A stretch of 64,000 nucleotides of DNA from Oscillospiraceae bacterium (lineage in GTDB: Bacteria > Bacillota > Clostridia > Oscillospirales > CAG-382), in assembly GCA_015065165.1 (NCBI GenBank), contig SVQU01000002.1:1-64000 (forward strand). The letters run 5' to 3'. The number at the start of each line of letters is the position of its first letter. Position 1 is the first letter of the stretch. A program made the position numbers and the translations under genes. Of this stretch, positions 52,566 to 61,629 are shown in pieces. Below the pieces are notes generated by a model. That model saw only the letters and a list, made by a program, of their open reading frames with translations, searched no databases and was not told the origin of the DNA.

Positions 52566-53996
52566 ATGAGTTTTACAGAAAATATTTTATTCGGAGAATT
52601 TCCGAAAAACGTTATAGACCAAGCAAACGCCGCCGCGAGGATACGAACCTCGGCGTTTGTGTCCAATAGATTGGACCTTCGCGGCAAAACCGTGTTTGCC
52701 TTTTCCGATACACCCGATACACCCACCGAAAGTGCTTATTCGCTTTACCGAAAGGGAAGCGGTTGGCAATTGGGCATACACATCGCCGACGTATGCGAAT
52801 ATGTTTGCGAGGGTTCGCCCTTGGATATCGAGGCGCGAAAGAGAAAAGCCACTATCCGAGGAATCAACACCAAAATCGAGATGTTACCCGAAACCATTGT
52901 TAAAGAGCTTTGCAACTTTACCAAAAACGGCGACAAGCTTGCAATTTCGGTTCTTATCGACCTTGACGGGGAGGGGAACGTAGAGAATATCGAGCTTGAC
53001 GAAAGCGTTATACGTATTTCGGGGATGTGCGTTTATAACGAAATCGACCAGCTTCAAACCGTCAGCGACGATTCGGCAGTTATGGTTTTAAGAGAGAAAT
53101 ATTCGCCCTTTAAAACCATTTTGGACGATATGTACGAGCTTGCGGCAAAATTCTGCATACGCCGTATTCAACGCGGAGGGTTGGACTGCACACGCTTTTA
53201 CAGAACTTACATTCGCGATGAGCAGGGAAGTATCGTTGATTTTAAACGTTTGGAAGAACCGGACAGCCGCGCGATGCTTCGTGAAATTGGATATTTCGCC
53301 GCGGAATGTCTTGGGGAATATATGTTAAAGAAGAAATTACCCTGCATTTTCAACGGAAGAAGCTCTATAGCGAAAGAAACCTTGGATTATCTTGCGGAAT
53401 TGGTTGGGGCAGGGGACTCTGCCGACAATTCGGCTTACCGTGTGGCGCAGATTGCGAATTTGGCAAAGGGTACTCCTTATTACGGCTTTGTTTGCGATGC
53501 TATTGCATATTGGATTCCTTGTGCAAGCTTTTCCAACCAGCCGATTGACAACTTTTTCTGTGCCTGCGACCACGTGGTTTCCTTTTTCAACCCCGTTACC
53601 CATTATACCGATTTACTTATACAGCGCACCTTGAAAACCGCCATAAAGGCAGGCTCTGCCCAAAATCTTAACCTTAACAAGGAAAAGAAGATTGTTTCCG
53701 AAACAACCGACGAGGCAAACAGCGCAGAAAGGTTTATTTGCAAGGCGCGGAAGCAATTTTCTTCCGCCTGCGCCATTGAATATATATCTAACAATATGGC
53801 GAATAATTTTCTCGGCTTTCCCATAGACACCGACAAAAACGGGGAAGTGGCTGTTATGTTGGAATGTGGAATTATCGGAAAAGTTCCGTTAGAGTATGCC
53901 GTAGATTTCAAATATAAAAAGGCGCAACCCTTGGAATTTGAGGTTATTTCTATAAACAGCGGGGAAAACACCGCACTTTTGAAGCCTGTTATATAA
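52566..53996 (+). CDS. RNB-domain protein with degenerate active site
   Basis: A 476-residue protein of the RNase II/R (RNB) family without the cold-shock N-terminal domains of RNase R. Recognisable landmarks: LGIHIADVCEYVCEGSPLD, EARKRKATI, RGGLDCTRFYR and YAVDFKYKKAQPLEFEVI, a short remnant S1-like end. The Asp cluster that binds metal in active RNB enzymes (consensus D-x5-DxDD before AxSL) here reads SDTPDTPTESAYSL (residues 47-60): the three trailing Asp are Pro53, Glu55 and Ser56. 3-to-5 exonuclease activity is therefore unlikely; RNA binding could remain. ATG 52566 is favoured because AAAGG abuts the earlier ATG at 52554. The gene is directly followed by parS sites. Confidence 0.85.
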   Translation: MSFTENILFGEFPKNVIDQANAAARIRTSAFVSNRLDLRGKTVFAFSDTPDTPTESAYSLYRKGSGWQLGIHIADVCEYVCEGSPLDIEARKRKATIRGINTKIEMLPETIVKELCNFTKNGDKLAISVLIDLDGEGNVENIELDESVIRISGMCVYNEIDQLQTVSDDSAVMVLREKYSPFKTILDDMYELAAKFCIRRIQRGGLDCTRFYRTYIRDEQGSIVDFKRLEEPDSRAMLREIGYFAAECLGEYMLKKKLPCIFNGRSSIAKETLDYLAELVGAGDSADNSAYRVAQIANLAKGTPYYGFVCDAIAYWIPCASFSNQPIDNFFCACDHVVSFFNPVTHYTDLLIQRTLKTAIKAGSAQNLNLNKEKKIVSETTDEANSAERFICKARKQFSSACAIEYISNNMANNFLGFPIDTDKNGEVAVMLECGIIGKVPLEYAVDFKYKKAQPLEFEVISINSGENTALLKPVI

Positions 53997-53998
53997 AA

Positions 53999-54014
53999 CG
54001 TTTCACGTGAAACA
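53999..54014. promoter_or_regulatory. parS site 1
   Basis: CGTTTCACGTGAAACA, matching the ParB (Spo0J) parS consensus TGTTTCACGTGAAACA at 15 of 16 positions. Confidence 0.85.
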
Positions 54015-54024
54015 AAAGCAAGAA

Positions 54025-54040
54025 TGTTTCACGTGGAACA
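54025..54040. promoter_or_regulatory. parS site 2
   Basis: TGTTTCACGTGGAACA, a parS consensus variant, 26 bp from site 1. Confidence 0.87.
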
Positions 54041-54051
54041 AAAGCAGAAAA

Positions 54052-54067
54052 TGTTTCACGTGGAACA
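54052..54067. promoter_or_regulatory. parS site 3
   Basis: Identical to site 2 and 27 bp further on; it abuts the AAAGGAG of the next gene. Confidence 0.87.
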
Positions 54068-54082
54068 AAGGAGTTAACGTTA

Positions 54083-55555
54083 ATGAGAAAATTAATGTCA
54101 TTTATATCAATTTTGCTTGTTTTGGCTCTTGCAGGGTGCGAAAACGTAAGTTATCACGAAGATTCCTCCCAAGAGGAGTTGGACAGAAACCAACAGCTGG
54201 AATCACAGCTTCCTGATATCGAATTTGACAACGAACGGGATTTTGTAATCTTTACCGATTCTCCCGCCACCTTTTTAGAGGACGAAACAACTCCCGAAGC
54301 CATAAATACCGCAATTATAGAAAGAAATGCCTTTTTACGTGCCAAATACGGAGCAAACGTGGTGGTTCAGGAGAAGGACACAGAAACGCTTATTAACGAG
54401 CTGGACGCCGCCCAAAAGGCGGGAAAGGTCGTTTGCGATATGATTTCGGTTTCCGCAAAGGACAGCGTTAAGCTTTATACCTTGGGTTTGTTGGGGGATA
54501 TGAACCTTTTGCCCGAATTTAACCTTGAGAACGGATTTTTTGATAAAAGCCTTTTTATGCCCTTGGCAACCAACAACTCCCTTTATCTTCTTGCCGACCC
54601 CTGCACTTTGGTTTATGACAGCACAAACGTGATATATTTTAACCGAAATCTGGTTAAATCTCCCGAAATTAAAGAAGAAAGCGGGGAAGTGAGCGAGGGT
54701 GAGGAACCGAAATTTGCCCCCGACGTAGAAACACTTGCCATGCAAGGGAAGTGGACTTGGGATAAGTTTAACGAATACGCCCGCGCTTCCGCACCTAATT
54801 CCTATTCCAGCTCGGGCAGTAATATGAACACCGACAATTTCGGCTTCGGCGCGGAAAAGACGGGTTTCGAATTCCCTGCGGCGATGTGGGTTTCCGCCAA
54901 CAAGCCCTTTGTTTCGAACAGCTACAAAACATCACTTGAGCTTAGCATGGATATTGAAGAAACCAAGGAAATCGCCCAATATTTCCGCAAATTATACAGC
55001 GCCCGCGGAAGATTCCCCTTGGGGGACAATTCTGCAAAAAAGGCCTTTGAAGAGGGAAGAATAGCCTTTTATTGCAACGATTTAAACTATTTATACACCC
55101 TGAGAGACGGCTCGAGCAAGGGTGAGGAATATGGCATTTTGCCCATACCTAAATACAGCGAGGAACAGGAAAATTACCGTTGTCTTATCAATACGGATGC
55201 CCACGTGATATCCGTTCCCAAAACCTTGGAAACCGCCGATGAAGAACGAAAAGCCTTTGTTTCTGCGGTAATCAGCGCAACCTGTGGGGCAGGGGGCGAG
55301 ACCGCCAAGGATGCTTATCTTAAATCTATGCTGGGTATGTACCTTAACAACAACGCCGAGGTTGTCCTTACAAAAACCATCGTAGACAGCGCGGTTTTCG
55401 ATTTTACCGTAACCTACGGTTCGGAAATTTATGATATTGCAAGAGGCACCATTAATGCCGTTACCAACCATATCACCGAGGGTGTTCACTTGGATAACTA
55501 TCTGAAAATCGCAGATAAATATTTTAAAGGATATTGCGACACTAATTTCCAATAA
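54083..55555 (+). CDS. Lipoprotein resembling an extracellular solute-binding protein
   Basis: A 490-residue predicted lipoprotein (lipobox in LLVLALAGCEN). The fold-level layout (FVIFTDSP early, then periplasmic-binding-type blocks TWDKFNEYARAS, FGFGAEKTGFEFPAAMWVSA, EEGRIAFYCNDLNYLYTLRD and YGILPIPKYSEEQENYRCL) resembles family 1 substrate-binding proteins of sugar ABC importers. No permease or ATPase lies beside it, so its ligand and partners are unknown. Its translation start lies directly after three parS sites; if ParB spreads here it may affect expression. Confidence 0.83.
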   Translation: MRKLMSFISILLVLALAGCENVSYHEDSSQEELDRNQQLESQLPDIEFDNERDFVIFTDSPATFLEDETTPEAINTAIIERNAFLRAKYGANVVVQEKDTETLINELDAAQKAGKVVCDMISVSAKDSVKLYTLGLLGDMNLLPEFNLENGFFDKSLFMPLATNNSLYLLADPCTLVYDSTNVIYFNRNLVKSPEIKEESGEVSEGEEPKFAPDVETLAMQGKWTWDKFNEYARASAPNSYSSSGSNMNTDNFGFGAEKTGFEFPAAMWVSANKPFVSNSYKTSLELSMDIEETKEIAQYFRKLYSARGRFPLGDNSAKKAFEEGRIAFYCNDLNYLYTLRDGSSKGEEYGILPIPKYSEEQENYRCLINTDAHVISVPKTLETADEERKAFVSAVISATCGAGGETAKDAYLKSMLGMYLNNNAEVVLTKTIVDSAVFDFTVTYGSEIYDIARGTINAVTNHITEGVHLDNYLKIADKYFKGYCDTNFQ

Positions 55556-55559
55556 ACCC

Positions 55560-55588
55560 TTGATTTATGGGATTAATTGGTATATAAT
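55560..55588 (+). promoter_or_regulatory. Sigma-A promoter of pgk
   Basis: TTGATT (55560-55565) and TATAAT (55583-55588), 17-bp spacer. Confidence 0.7.
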
Positions 55589-55666
55589 CATTGTGATATG
55601 GTGTAATAAAATCATATCTTGCTTTATGTAAAAAATAAAATTTATAAAAACTTAGGAGAAACAAAA

Positions 55667-56872
55667 ATGAACGCAAAAAAGTCTGTTGAAGATCTTAAGG
55701 TTGCCGGCAAGCGTGTTCTTGTTCGTTGCGACTTCAACGTTCCCCTTAAGGAAGGCGTAATCACCGATGAAAACCGTATAGTTGCGGCGCTTCCTACCAT
55801 CAAATACCTTCTTTCTCAGGGCGCAAAGGTTATTCTTTGCTCTCACCTCGGCAAGCCCAAGGGCGAACCCAAGCCTGAATTTTCCTTGGCTCCCGTTGCA
55901 ACCCGTCTTTCCGAAAAGCTCGGCTTGAACGTTGTTTTTGCCGCTGACGATTGCGTTGTTGGCGAAAATGCAAAGAAGGCTATTGCCGAAATGAAGGATG
56001 GCGACGTTGTTCTTCTTCAGAACACCCGTTACCGCGCAGAAGAAACCAAAAACGGCGAAGTATTCTCTAAGGAACTCGCTTCTCTCTGCGACCTCTTTGT
56101 AAACGATGCTTTCGGTGCTGCTCACAGAGCTCACTGTTCTACCGTTGGTGTGGCTTCCTACGTTGAAGAATCCGCAAACGGTTATCTTATGGCTAAGGAA
56201 ATTAAGTTCCTTGGCGATGCTGTTAACAACCCCGTTAGACCTTTCGTTACCATTCTCGGCGGCGCTAAGGTTGCCGATAAGCTCGCTGTTATCGAAAACC
56301 TCCTTAACAAGGCAGATGCTCTTATCATCGGCGGCGGTATGGCTTATACCTTCCTTAAGGCTCAGGGCTATGAGGTTGGTTTGTCCCTTGTTGACAACGA
56401 AAAGATTGATTACTGCAAGGAAATGCTTGAACGCGCAAAGGCAAAGGGCGTTGAAATTCTTCTTCCCGTTGACTGCGTTATCACCAAATCCTTCCCTTCG
56501 CCTATCGATGCTGAAATCGAAGTTGAAGTTGTAGACGTTGACAAGATTCCCGCAGATATGGAATCTCTCGATATCGGTCCCAAGACCCGTGAACTTTACG
56601 CTTCCAAGGTTAAGACCGCTAAAACCGTTGTTTGGAACGGTCCTATGGGCGTTTTCGAAAACCCCATTCTTGCGGCAGGTACTATTGCAGTTGCTAAAGC
56701 ACTTGCAGAAACCGATGCTACCACCATCATCGGCGGTGGCGACTCTGCAGCAGCAGTTAACACCCTTGGCTTCGGCGACAAGATGAGCCACATCTCTACC
56801 GGCGGCGGCGCTTCTCTCGAATACCTCGAAGGCAAAGAGCTTCCCGGTATCGTTGCGATGACCGACAAATAA
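55667..56872 (+). CDS. pgk: Phosphoglycerate kinase
   Basis: A 401-residue glycolytic kinase making ATP from 1,3-bisphosphoglycerate. The N-terminal block [12 protein letters not shown], the substrate block [37 protein letters not shown] and the C-terminal [34 protein letters not shown] are all present. ATG 55667 has AGGAG at the right distance; the longer reading from 55619 has none. Codon use is more biased than that of its neighbours, as expected for high expression. Followed by tpiA. Confidence 0.97.
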   Translation: MNAKKSVEDLKVAGKRVLVRCDFNVPLKEGVITDENRIVAALPTIKYLLSQGAKVILCSHLGKPKGEPKPEFSLAPVATRLSEKLGLNVVFAADDCVVGENAKKAIAEMKDGDVVLLQNTRYRAEETKNGEVFSKELASLCDLFVNDAFGAAHRAHCSTVGVASYVEESANGYLMAKEIKFLGDAVNNPVRPFVTILGGAKVADKLAVIENLLNKADALIIGGGMAYTFLKAQGYEVGLSLVDNEKIDYCKEMLERAKAKGVEILLPVDCVITKSFPSPIDAEIEVEVVDVDKIPADMESLDIGPKTRELYASKVKTAKTVVWNGPMGVFENPILAAGTIAVAKALAETDATTIIGGGDSAAAVNTLGFGDKMSHISTGGGASLEYLEGKELPGIVAMTDK

Positions 56873-56955
56873 TCGCTACGCTCTCAATTAAAAACGCCTG
56901 TTTTTGATTGGTTTTATAGGCGTTTGTAGGTATATTTCGTGATACACGTGGTACC

Positions 56956-56979
56956 GTAGGGGCGATTCACGAATCGCCC
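56956..56979 (+). repeat. REP-like hairpin, GTAG foot
   Basis: Identical core to 34706-34729. Confidence 0.75.
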
Positions 56980-57020
56980 GAAAACCACATATGTAAAATT
57001 TCATTGTATGAATTTACGTG

Positions 57021-57048
57021 GCGGGGCGTCGGGAACGCCGCCCCCTAC
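57021..57048 (-). repeat. REP-like hairpin, GTAG foot
   Basis: Inverted; GCGGGGCGTCGGGAACGCC then GCCCCCTAC on plus. Confidence 0.65.
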
Positions 57049-57100
57049 ATTTAGTTACGATATATTCGTAAACAATACTTTAACAAAGGATGAATAAATT

Positions 57101-57874
57101 ATGAACAAGGAATTCAGAAAAGCAGTTATCGCAGGTAACTGGAAAATGAACAAAACTCCTGCAGAAGCAGTTGAACTTATCGAAGCTATCAAGGCTGAAT
57201 TGGCAGGCAAGGACACCTCCGGTTGCGGCATTATCGCTTGCGTACCCTACGTTGACATCGATGCTGCTGTTAAGGCTGCAGCAGGCAGCCCCATTGAAAT
57301 CGGCGCAGAAAACTGCCACTGGGAAAAGAGTGGCGCTTACACCGGCGAAATCAGCGCAGATATGCTCGTTGCTTGCGGTGTTAAGTACGTAATCATCGGC
57401 CACAGCGAACGCAGACAGTACTTCGGCGAAACCGACGTTACCGTTAACAAGCGCGTTCTCGCTGCTTTGGAAGCAGGTCTTAAGGTTATTCTCTGCGTTG
57501 GCGAGCTTCTTGAAGAACGCGAACAGGGCATCACCGGCGAAGTTGTTGCTATCCAGACCAAGATTGCTCTTATGGGCGTTACCGCAGAGCAGATGAAGGA
57601 CATCATCATCGCTTACGAACCCGTTTGGGCTATCGGTACCGGCAAAACCGCTACCTCTGACCAGGCAGACGAGGTTTGCGGCATTATCCGTAACGTTGTT
57701 GCAGGTCTTTACTGCGATTGCGTAGCTAAGGCTACCACCATTCAGTACGGCGGCTCTATGAACGCTAAGAACTGCGAAGAGCTCCTTTCCAAGGAAAACG
57801 TTGACGGCGGTCTTATCGGCGGCGCGGCTCTCAAGTCTGCTGATTTCGCAACCATTATCAACGCGGCTCTTTAA
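57101..57874 (+). CDS. tpiA: Triosephosphate isomerase
   Basis: A 257-residue TIM-barrel enzyme interconverting dihydroxyacetone phosphate and glyceraldehyde 3-phosphate. VIAGNWKMNKTPAE carries the catalytic Lys, IIGHSERRQYFGETD the catalytic His, and IIAYEPVWAIGTGKTAT the catalytic Glu; the phosphate loop is IQYGGSMNAKN and GLIGGAALKS. Normal length. Downstream of pgk in the usual glycolytic pair. Confidence 0.97.
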   Translation: MNKEFRKAVIAGNWKMNKTPAEAVELIEAIKAELAGKDTSGCGIIACVPYVDIDAAVKAAAGSPIEIGAENCHWEKSGAYTGEISADMLVACGVKYVIIGHSERRQYFGETDVTVNKRVLAALEAGLKVILCVGELLEEREQGITGEVVAIQTKIALMGVTAEQMKDIIIAYEPVWAIGTGKTATSDQADEVCGIIRNVVAGLYCDCVAKATTIQYGGSMNAKNCEELLSKENVDGGLIGGAALKSADFATIINAAL

Positions 57875-57903
57875 TTTCGTTTACCGTTTTAAGTTGAATA
57901 TGC

Positions 57904-57937
57904 AAAAAGGGGTGTTTTTGAAAAAACACCTCTTTTT
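57904..57937 (+). terminator. Terminator after tpiA
   Basis: AAAAAGGGGTGTTTTT/AAAAACACCTCTTTTTT stem-loop. Confidence 0.8.
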
Positions 57938-58162
57938 TATTTAGTGTGTTCTTTATTAGGGGGTAGGTTCTTTATTAGGGTAGGCTCTTTATTAGGGGGA
58001 TTTTTGAAAAAATCCCCCTAACAACCCCGCAAAACCATATTTTGCGGGGACCCCAAACCCCAAAAACTTTTCATCGCCCGAAAATTAAATTTTAGGGAAA
58101 ATCAAAATAACCCCACGGTTTGGTTTCCTTGGGGTTTGTTGCAAAAATATTGGTTTGTATTG

Positions 58163-58230
58163 CGGAACGTCGAGAAAATGGGGTTCCCTGAAAATGCTTG
58201 CATTTTTAGGGTTAATACGCCGTTCCCTAC
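58163..58230 (-). repeat. REP with nested hairpin module
   Basis: Arms CGGAACGTCGAG and CGCCGTTCCCTAC enclose GGGGTTCCCTGAAAATGC/GCATTTTTAGGGTTAA. Near-identical to 62078-62145. Confidence 0.8.
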
Positions 58231-58294
58231 GGTGTTAACAATTGTTGAAAACGTTGAACCACGCGGGAGAGGTTATTAATTAAGTTTTGTATTA

Positions 58295-58321
58295 CGGAAC
58301 GTCGAGGACGCCGTTCCCTAC
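58295..58321 (-). repeat. REP-like hairpin, GTAG foot
   Basis: Same core as the two copies inside the RAYT gene. It is the uninterrupted counterpart of 58163. Confidence 0.8.
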
Positions 58322-58477
58322 GGTGTTCGCAATTATTGAGAACGTTAAACCACGCGGGGAGGGAATTTCGATTAGGCTTGAACCCACACCGCGGAGGTAA
58401 AAAAGAACCCCGAAGATTAATTTCCTTGGGGTTGGTTTTGTTATACGGGTGGGTTAAGTCCCGTAAACGTTATAATT

Positions 58478-58509
58478 GTAGGGGTCGGCGTCCTCGACGA
58501 CCCGCAAAA
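58478..58509 (+). repeat. REP-like hairpin, GTAG foot
   Basis: GTAGGGGTCGGCGTCC class, one base from 30864-30895. Confidence 0.8.
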
Positions 58510-58580
58510 ACAAACCTGTTTATATTTCCTTCGGTTTGCTCAGCATGACGGCAGAGCGAGGAAAAAAGACCGAAGGGAAC

Positions 58581-58614
58581 AAAAAACCGAAGGCGGTATG
58601 CCTTCGGTTTTTTA
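58581..58614. terminator. Bidirectional terminator
   Basis: AAAAAACCGAAGGC/GCCTTCGGTTTTTT stem-loop between convergent tpiA and jag; probably ends the jag operon. Confidence 0.7.
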
Positions 58615-58722
58615 TTTAAAGAACGTAGATTTGAATTTTAACGGGGTCCCCGAAAATCGTAGATTTTTGGGGTAACAAACGGGGTCCCCGAAAATCGGAG
58701 ATTTTTGGGGGTAGTAAAAAAG

Positions 58723-59349
58723 TTATTTCTTTTCGGGGGAGATGATGATTTTACGGTCTGCGCCTTCGCCGATGGAACGGGTGGTTACACCGGGGATATC
58801 CTGACAGGCAGAATGGATTATACGGCGTTCGTAAGCATTCATAGGCTCTAAAGCGAAGCTACGCTTGTATTTAAGCACCTTTTCGCTCATACGCTTTGCC
58901 ACGCCACGCAAGGTTTCAGCGCGCTTTTCGCGGTAGCCCTGAACGTCAACGGTGATACGATAGAAGCCGTTTTTATTAATATTTGCGGCGAGAGTAGCGA
59001 GATATTGGAGAGAATCCAAAACGTCGCCTCTTCTGCCGATAAGAATACCCAATTTGTCGCCGTTAATAGCGATTGTTGCGCCTTCGTCGTCCTGCTCGGT
59101 GATTTCAACGGTAGCATCAAGGCTCATATTTTTAACAAGGTTTTCTACAAATTCTAAACCGCGGAGTGCGGGTGTGCTTTTAAGGGTTACGCTAACCTTT
59201 GCATCAACTGCGCCCAAGCCGAGGATGCCTTTTTTGCCCTCTTCGAGAACCTCTACTTCAACAGCATCGGCAGAAACGCCAAGCTCTGCACAAGCGGCTT
59301 CGATTGCAAGGTCAACAGTTTTTGCCGTTGCAACGGTTTGTTTCAACAT
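58723..59349 (-). CDS. jag: Jag / KhpB RNA-binding protein
   Basis: A 208-residue protein. The N-terminal Jag-N domain (TVDLAIEAACAELGVSADAV, EVLEEGKKGILGLGAVDAKV) is followed by a KH domain (residues about 75-145, GILIGRRGDVLDSLQYLA) and an R3H domain (GVAKRMSEKVLKYKRSFALEPMNAYERRIIH). It binds RNA, acts with KhpA in other Firmicutes, and lies immediately after yidC as usual. Confidence 0.95.
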   Translation of the reverse strand: MLKQTVATAKTVDLAIEAACAELGVSADAVEVEVLEEGKKGILGLGAVDAKVSVTLKSTPALRGLEFVENLVKNMSLDATVEITEQDDEGATIAINGDKLGILIGRRGDVLDSLQYLATLAANINKNGFYRITVDVQGYREKRAETLRGVAKRMSEKVLKYKRSFALEPMNAYERRIIHSACQDIPGVTTRSIGEGADRKIIISPEKK

Positions 59350-59381
59350 ATTATTTACCTTTCGATTTATTACAAATTAAA

Positions 59382-60635
59382 TTAGTCTTCATCCTCGTCG
59401 TCTGCGGTGAGCATTTCGATTCTGCGAGGAGCGTTTCTGATAGAATCAGAGGAGTTGTTCTTTTGGTTGCCGTTTCCGACAATCATATTGTCATAGGAAG
59501 TGTCGTCTTCATCCACCTCGATGGTGATAACCTTCTTTTTCTTGGTGTTGGACTTCATTTCGCGCTTTGCTTCGGCGATTTGCTCGGCAGTAACCTGAGG
59601 GATAGGCATTACCTTGCCCAAAATAACCGTCTGTACCATACTTATAAGGGTACGCCATACCCAATATGCGCCGATTGCCGCAGGGAAGCTATAAGCGAAA
59701 ATAGCCGACATAAGGGGCATACCGACCTCCATAAAGAAGCCGCCGCCAACAGGGTTGCCGTTAGCATCTGTCTGGGTATTGCCCGAAAATGCGCGCATAA
59801 GCTTTGTGGAGAAATAAGAAGTAAGGAAAACGAGCACGGGGATAATCATAAGCCAGATATTGGCTTCGAAATCAGGCTCGTTAAGAAGGTTTAAAGGACC
59901 AACGCGGTAATCTGCAAGGTCATCCTTGTATTCTTCAAGTTTGGTTTCCTCGTAAATACCGATAATATCTTCGGAAATCTTGCCTTCTTCAACAAGTGCT
60001 TCCAAATCCTCTCTGCCGTCGATTATAAGACGGGAAAGAGCCATTTCGTGTTCGCTAACCTTAACGCCTGAGGAATATTCATAAACGTAAACGCCGTTGG
60101 ATTCCTCCTCGGTCTTTTTACCACCGAGAGCCGTCTGATAACCCTCTAAAAGCATAACGTATTCGTTATATTGGGTTTCGGTTTCAAATGCTTCTTTATC
60201 AAGCATTTCTTTTTTGGTCTGATAAAATTCTATGGCGGTTGCATAGGTATCGCTGTTAACTGTTGCGTTGGAAGCGTAGGTAATGGGTTCTCTTACGATA
60301 GTGAAAAGAATTAAAATAATGGGAAGCTGAATTAACAAAGGAAGACAGCCGGAAAACTGGTTGTAACCGTTTTTCTGGTACATTTCCTGAATTTCCATTG
60401 TCATCTTCTGGCGGGTAACTTGGTCGTTTCTGCCCTTATACTTTTCACGGATAGCCATTTCCTTAGGTCTTACCTTAGCCATAAGGATCTGGGATTTCTG
60501 CTGTTTAATAGCAAGGGGGAGAAGAACTATCTGCATTACCAATGCAAAGAAGAAAAGGGCGATAAGATAGGAGTTGCCCGAGATGGAAAGGCACAATTTC
60601 ATTATCCATGAAAAAGGCTGGTAGATTAAACTCAT
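59382..60635 (-). CDS. yidC: Membrane protein insertase YidC/SpoIIIJ
   Basis: A 417-residue Oxa1-family insertase. Hydrophobic segments at about 20-40, 95-115, 270-290 and 300-345 are present; FFFALVMQIVLLPLAIKQQKS and SGCLPLLIQLPIILILF are typical. Between them lies an unusually long, charged loop (about 120-255) rich in Glu. The C-terminus is basic then acidic. It inserts membrane proteins alone or with SecYEG. It has no lipoprotein signal, unlike some Bacillus paralogues. Confidence 0.94.
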   Translation of the reverse strand: MSLIYQPFSWIMKLCLSISGNSYLIALFFFALVMQIVLLPLAIKQQKSQILMAKVRPKEMAIREKYKGRNDQVTRQKMTMEIQEMYQKNGYNQFSGCLPLLIQLPIILILFTIVREPITYASNATVNSDTYATAIEFYQTKKEMLDKEAFETETQYNEYVMLLEGYQTALGGKKTEEESNGVYVYEYSSGVKVSEHEMALSRLIIDGREDLEALVEEGKISEDIIGIYEETKLEEYKDDLADYRVGPLNLLNEPDFEANIWLMIIPVLVFLTSYFSTKLMRAFSGNTQTDANGNPVGGGFFMEVGMPLMSAIFAYSFPAAIGAYWVWRTLISMVQTVILGKVMPIPQVTAEQIAEAKREMKSNTKKKKVITIEVDEDDTSYDNMIVGNGNQKNNSSDSIRNAPRRIEMLTADDEDED

Positions 60636-60716
60636 TTAAATTCTCCTTTTCGTTGGGGCAAAAAGCAAATGTTTTTTGCCGAGGGAACGGGTTGAAGCCC
60701 TTTGGATTATTTAATT

Positions 60717-60962
60717 TTAACCCCGCGGCTTCTTCTTTTTTGGTTTTTTCTCCGGCACAGGGTCGAACCCACAATGCTTGTTAAAGGGGTTGCAACGCAA
60801 AATACGCCACAACGCAAGGAAAAGCCCTATTACTACGCCGCGCTTTTGAATTGCTTCTATGGCATAAGCCGAGCAGGTTGGTTCAAAGCGGCAGGAACGG
60901 GGCCGTGTCGAAGAAATTTGGGTTTGGTAGAACCGTATCAAAGAAATTAAAAGCTTTTTCAT
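60717..60962 (-). CDS. yidD: Membrane protein insertion efficiency factor YidD
   Basis: An 81-residue protein: [34 protein letters not shown] and [15 protein letters not shown] are the YidD signature, including three conserved Cys. Small amphipathic factor that assists YidC. It follows rnpA by 31 bp. Confidence 0.96.
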   Translation of the reverse strand: MKKLLISLIRFYQTQISSTRPRSCRFEPTCSAYAIEAIQKRGVVIGLFLALWRILRCNPFNKHCGFDPVPEKKPKKKKPRG

Positions 60963-60993
60963 ACTTTATCCGTAACGGGAAAGCCCGTCTGAA

Positions 60994-61338
60994 TTATAAA
61001 AGCGCCGCCTTTGCCAATAAATATTCAAGCTCACTGGTTACCACGGAAACGTGAGCGTCAACACAAGGTTGTCTTGCGACGATAACGATAATATTTCCTT
61101 CTTTTATAAACGGATGAAACACACGGTATGCCTCACGGATAACACGCTTAATGCGGTTTCGTTTAACGGCGTTACCGCGGTTTTTAGATACGGTGATTCC
61201 TAACTTGTTTTCTGTTTTTATTTGGTTTTTCAAGGTATACAGAGCAATATACCTGCCGGAAAAGCACCTGCCCTTGCGGTATGCTCTGCTGAACAGGTGG
61301 TTTTCCTTAAGCGATTGTACCCTACGTGTTTTGTTCAT
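60994..61338 (-). CDS. rnpA: Ribonuclease P protein component
   Basis: A 114-residue basic protein: FSRAYRKGRCFSGRYIALYTLKN, LGITVSKNRGNAVKRNRIKRVIREAYR. It is the protein cofactor of RNase P, which matures tRNA 5-prime ends. Standard position after rpmH; only 11 bp separate them. Confidence 0.95.
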   Translation of the reverse strand: MNKTRRVQSLKENHLFSRAYRKGRCFSGRYIALYTLKNQIKTENKLGITVSKNRGNAVKRNRIKRVIREAYRVFHPFIKEGNIIVIVARQPCVDAHVSVVTSELEYLLAKAALL

Positions 61339-61349
61339 AGGTTTTGTAA

Positions 61350-61484
61350 TTAATAGGTAAGTCTTGCTCTGCCCTTAGCGCGTCTTCTCTTGAGAACTTT
61401 TCTGCCGTTAGTGGTAGCCATTCTCTTTCTGAAGCCATGTTCTTTCTTTCTGTGTCTTTTCTTAGGCTGGTATGTTCTAAGCAT
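61350..61484 (-). CDS. rpmH: 50S ribosomal protein L34
   Basis: A 44-residue protein read on the minus strand: [20 protein letters not shown] then [20 protein letters not shown] and RLTY. A complete, standard L34 with CAGGAGGTG upstream. It heads the rpmH-rnpA-yidD-yidC-jag operon that flanks dnaA in most Firmicutes. Confidence 0.97.
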   Translation of the reverse strand: MLRTYQPKKRHRKKEHGFRKRMATTNGRKVLKRRRAKGRARLTY

Positions 61485-61600
61485 GGTATTGCACCTCCTG
61501 TTGAGATTAAAAGCATTTTTTATTTCATTGCTCTACGCCGTGGAAAGGTATGAAAAACCCAGGATAGTTTTTAATACCCACGCAGGGCAATGCAACCTAC

Positions 61601-61629
61601 ATTATACAGTCCCTTACCCCGTTTGTCAA
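61601..61629 (-). promoter_or_regulatory. Sigma-A promoter of rpmH
   Basis: TTGACA (61624-61629) and TATAAT (61601-61606) on the minus strand, 17-bp spacer. Confidence 0.8.

Larger units (their letters stand above)
56873..57100. repeat. pgk-tpiA spacer with two REP-like hairpins
   Basis: GTAG-footed hairpins lie at 56956-56979 (GTAGGGGCGATTC class) and 57021-57048 (inverted GTAGGGGGCGGCG class). A small hairpin follows the pgk stop (AACGCCTG region). Shine-Dalgarno AAAGGATG precedes tpiA. Confidence 0.65.
57938..58722. repeat. Dense intergenic repeat field
   Basis: No gene seen. Inverted compound element at about 57990-58095, whose left hairpin AGGGGGATTTTT/AAAAATCCCCCT is preceded by three short GGGTAGG.TCTTTATTAGG tandem repeats (57943-57998). 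REP with nested module at 58163-58230; REPs at 58295-58321 (inverted) and 58478-58509. Two direct copies of the GGGGTCCCCGAAAATC hairpin at 58648 and 58681. A CTTCGGTTTGCTCAGCATGA motif (58529-58550) resembles one at 62011-62036. Confidence 0.8.

Noticed and set aside
58336-58548. A 70-codon open frame.
   Set aside because: Composed of dispersed repeat sequence; no start signal.
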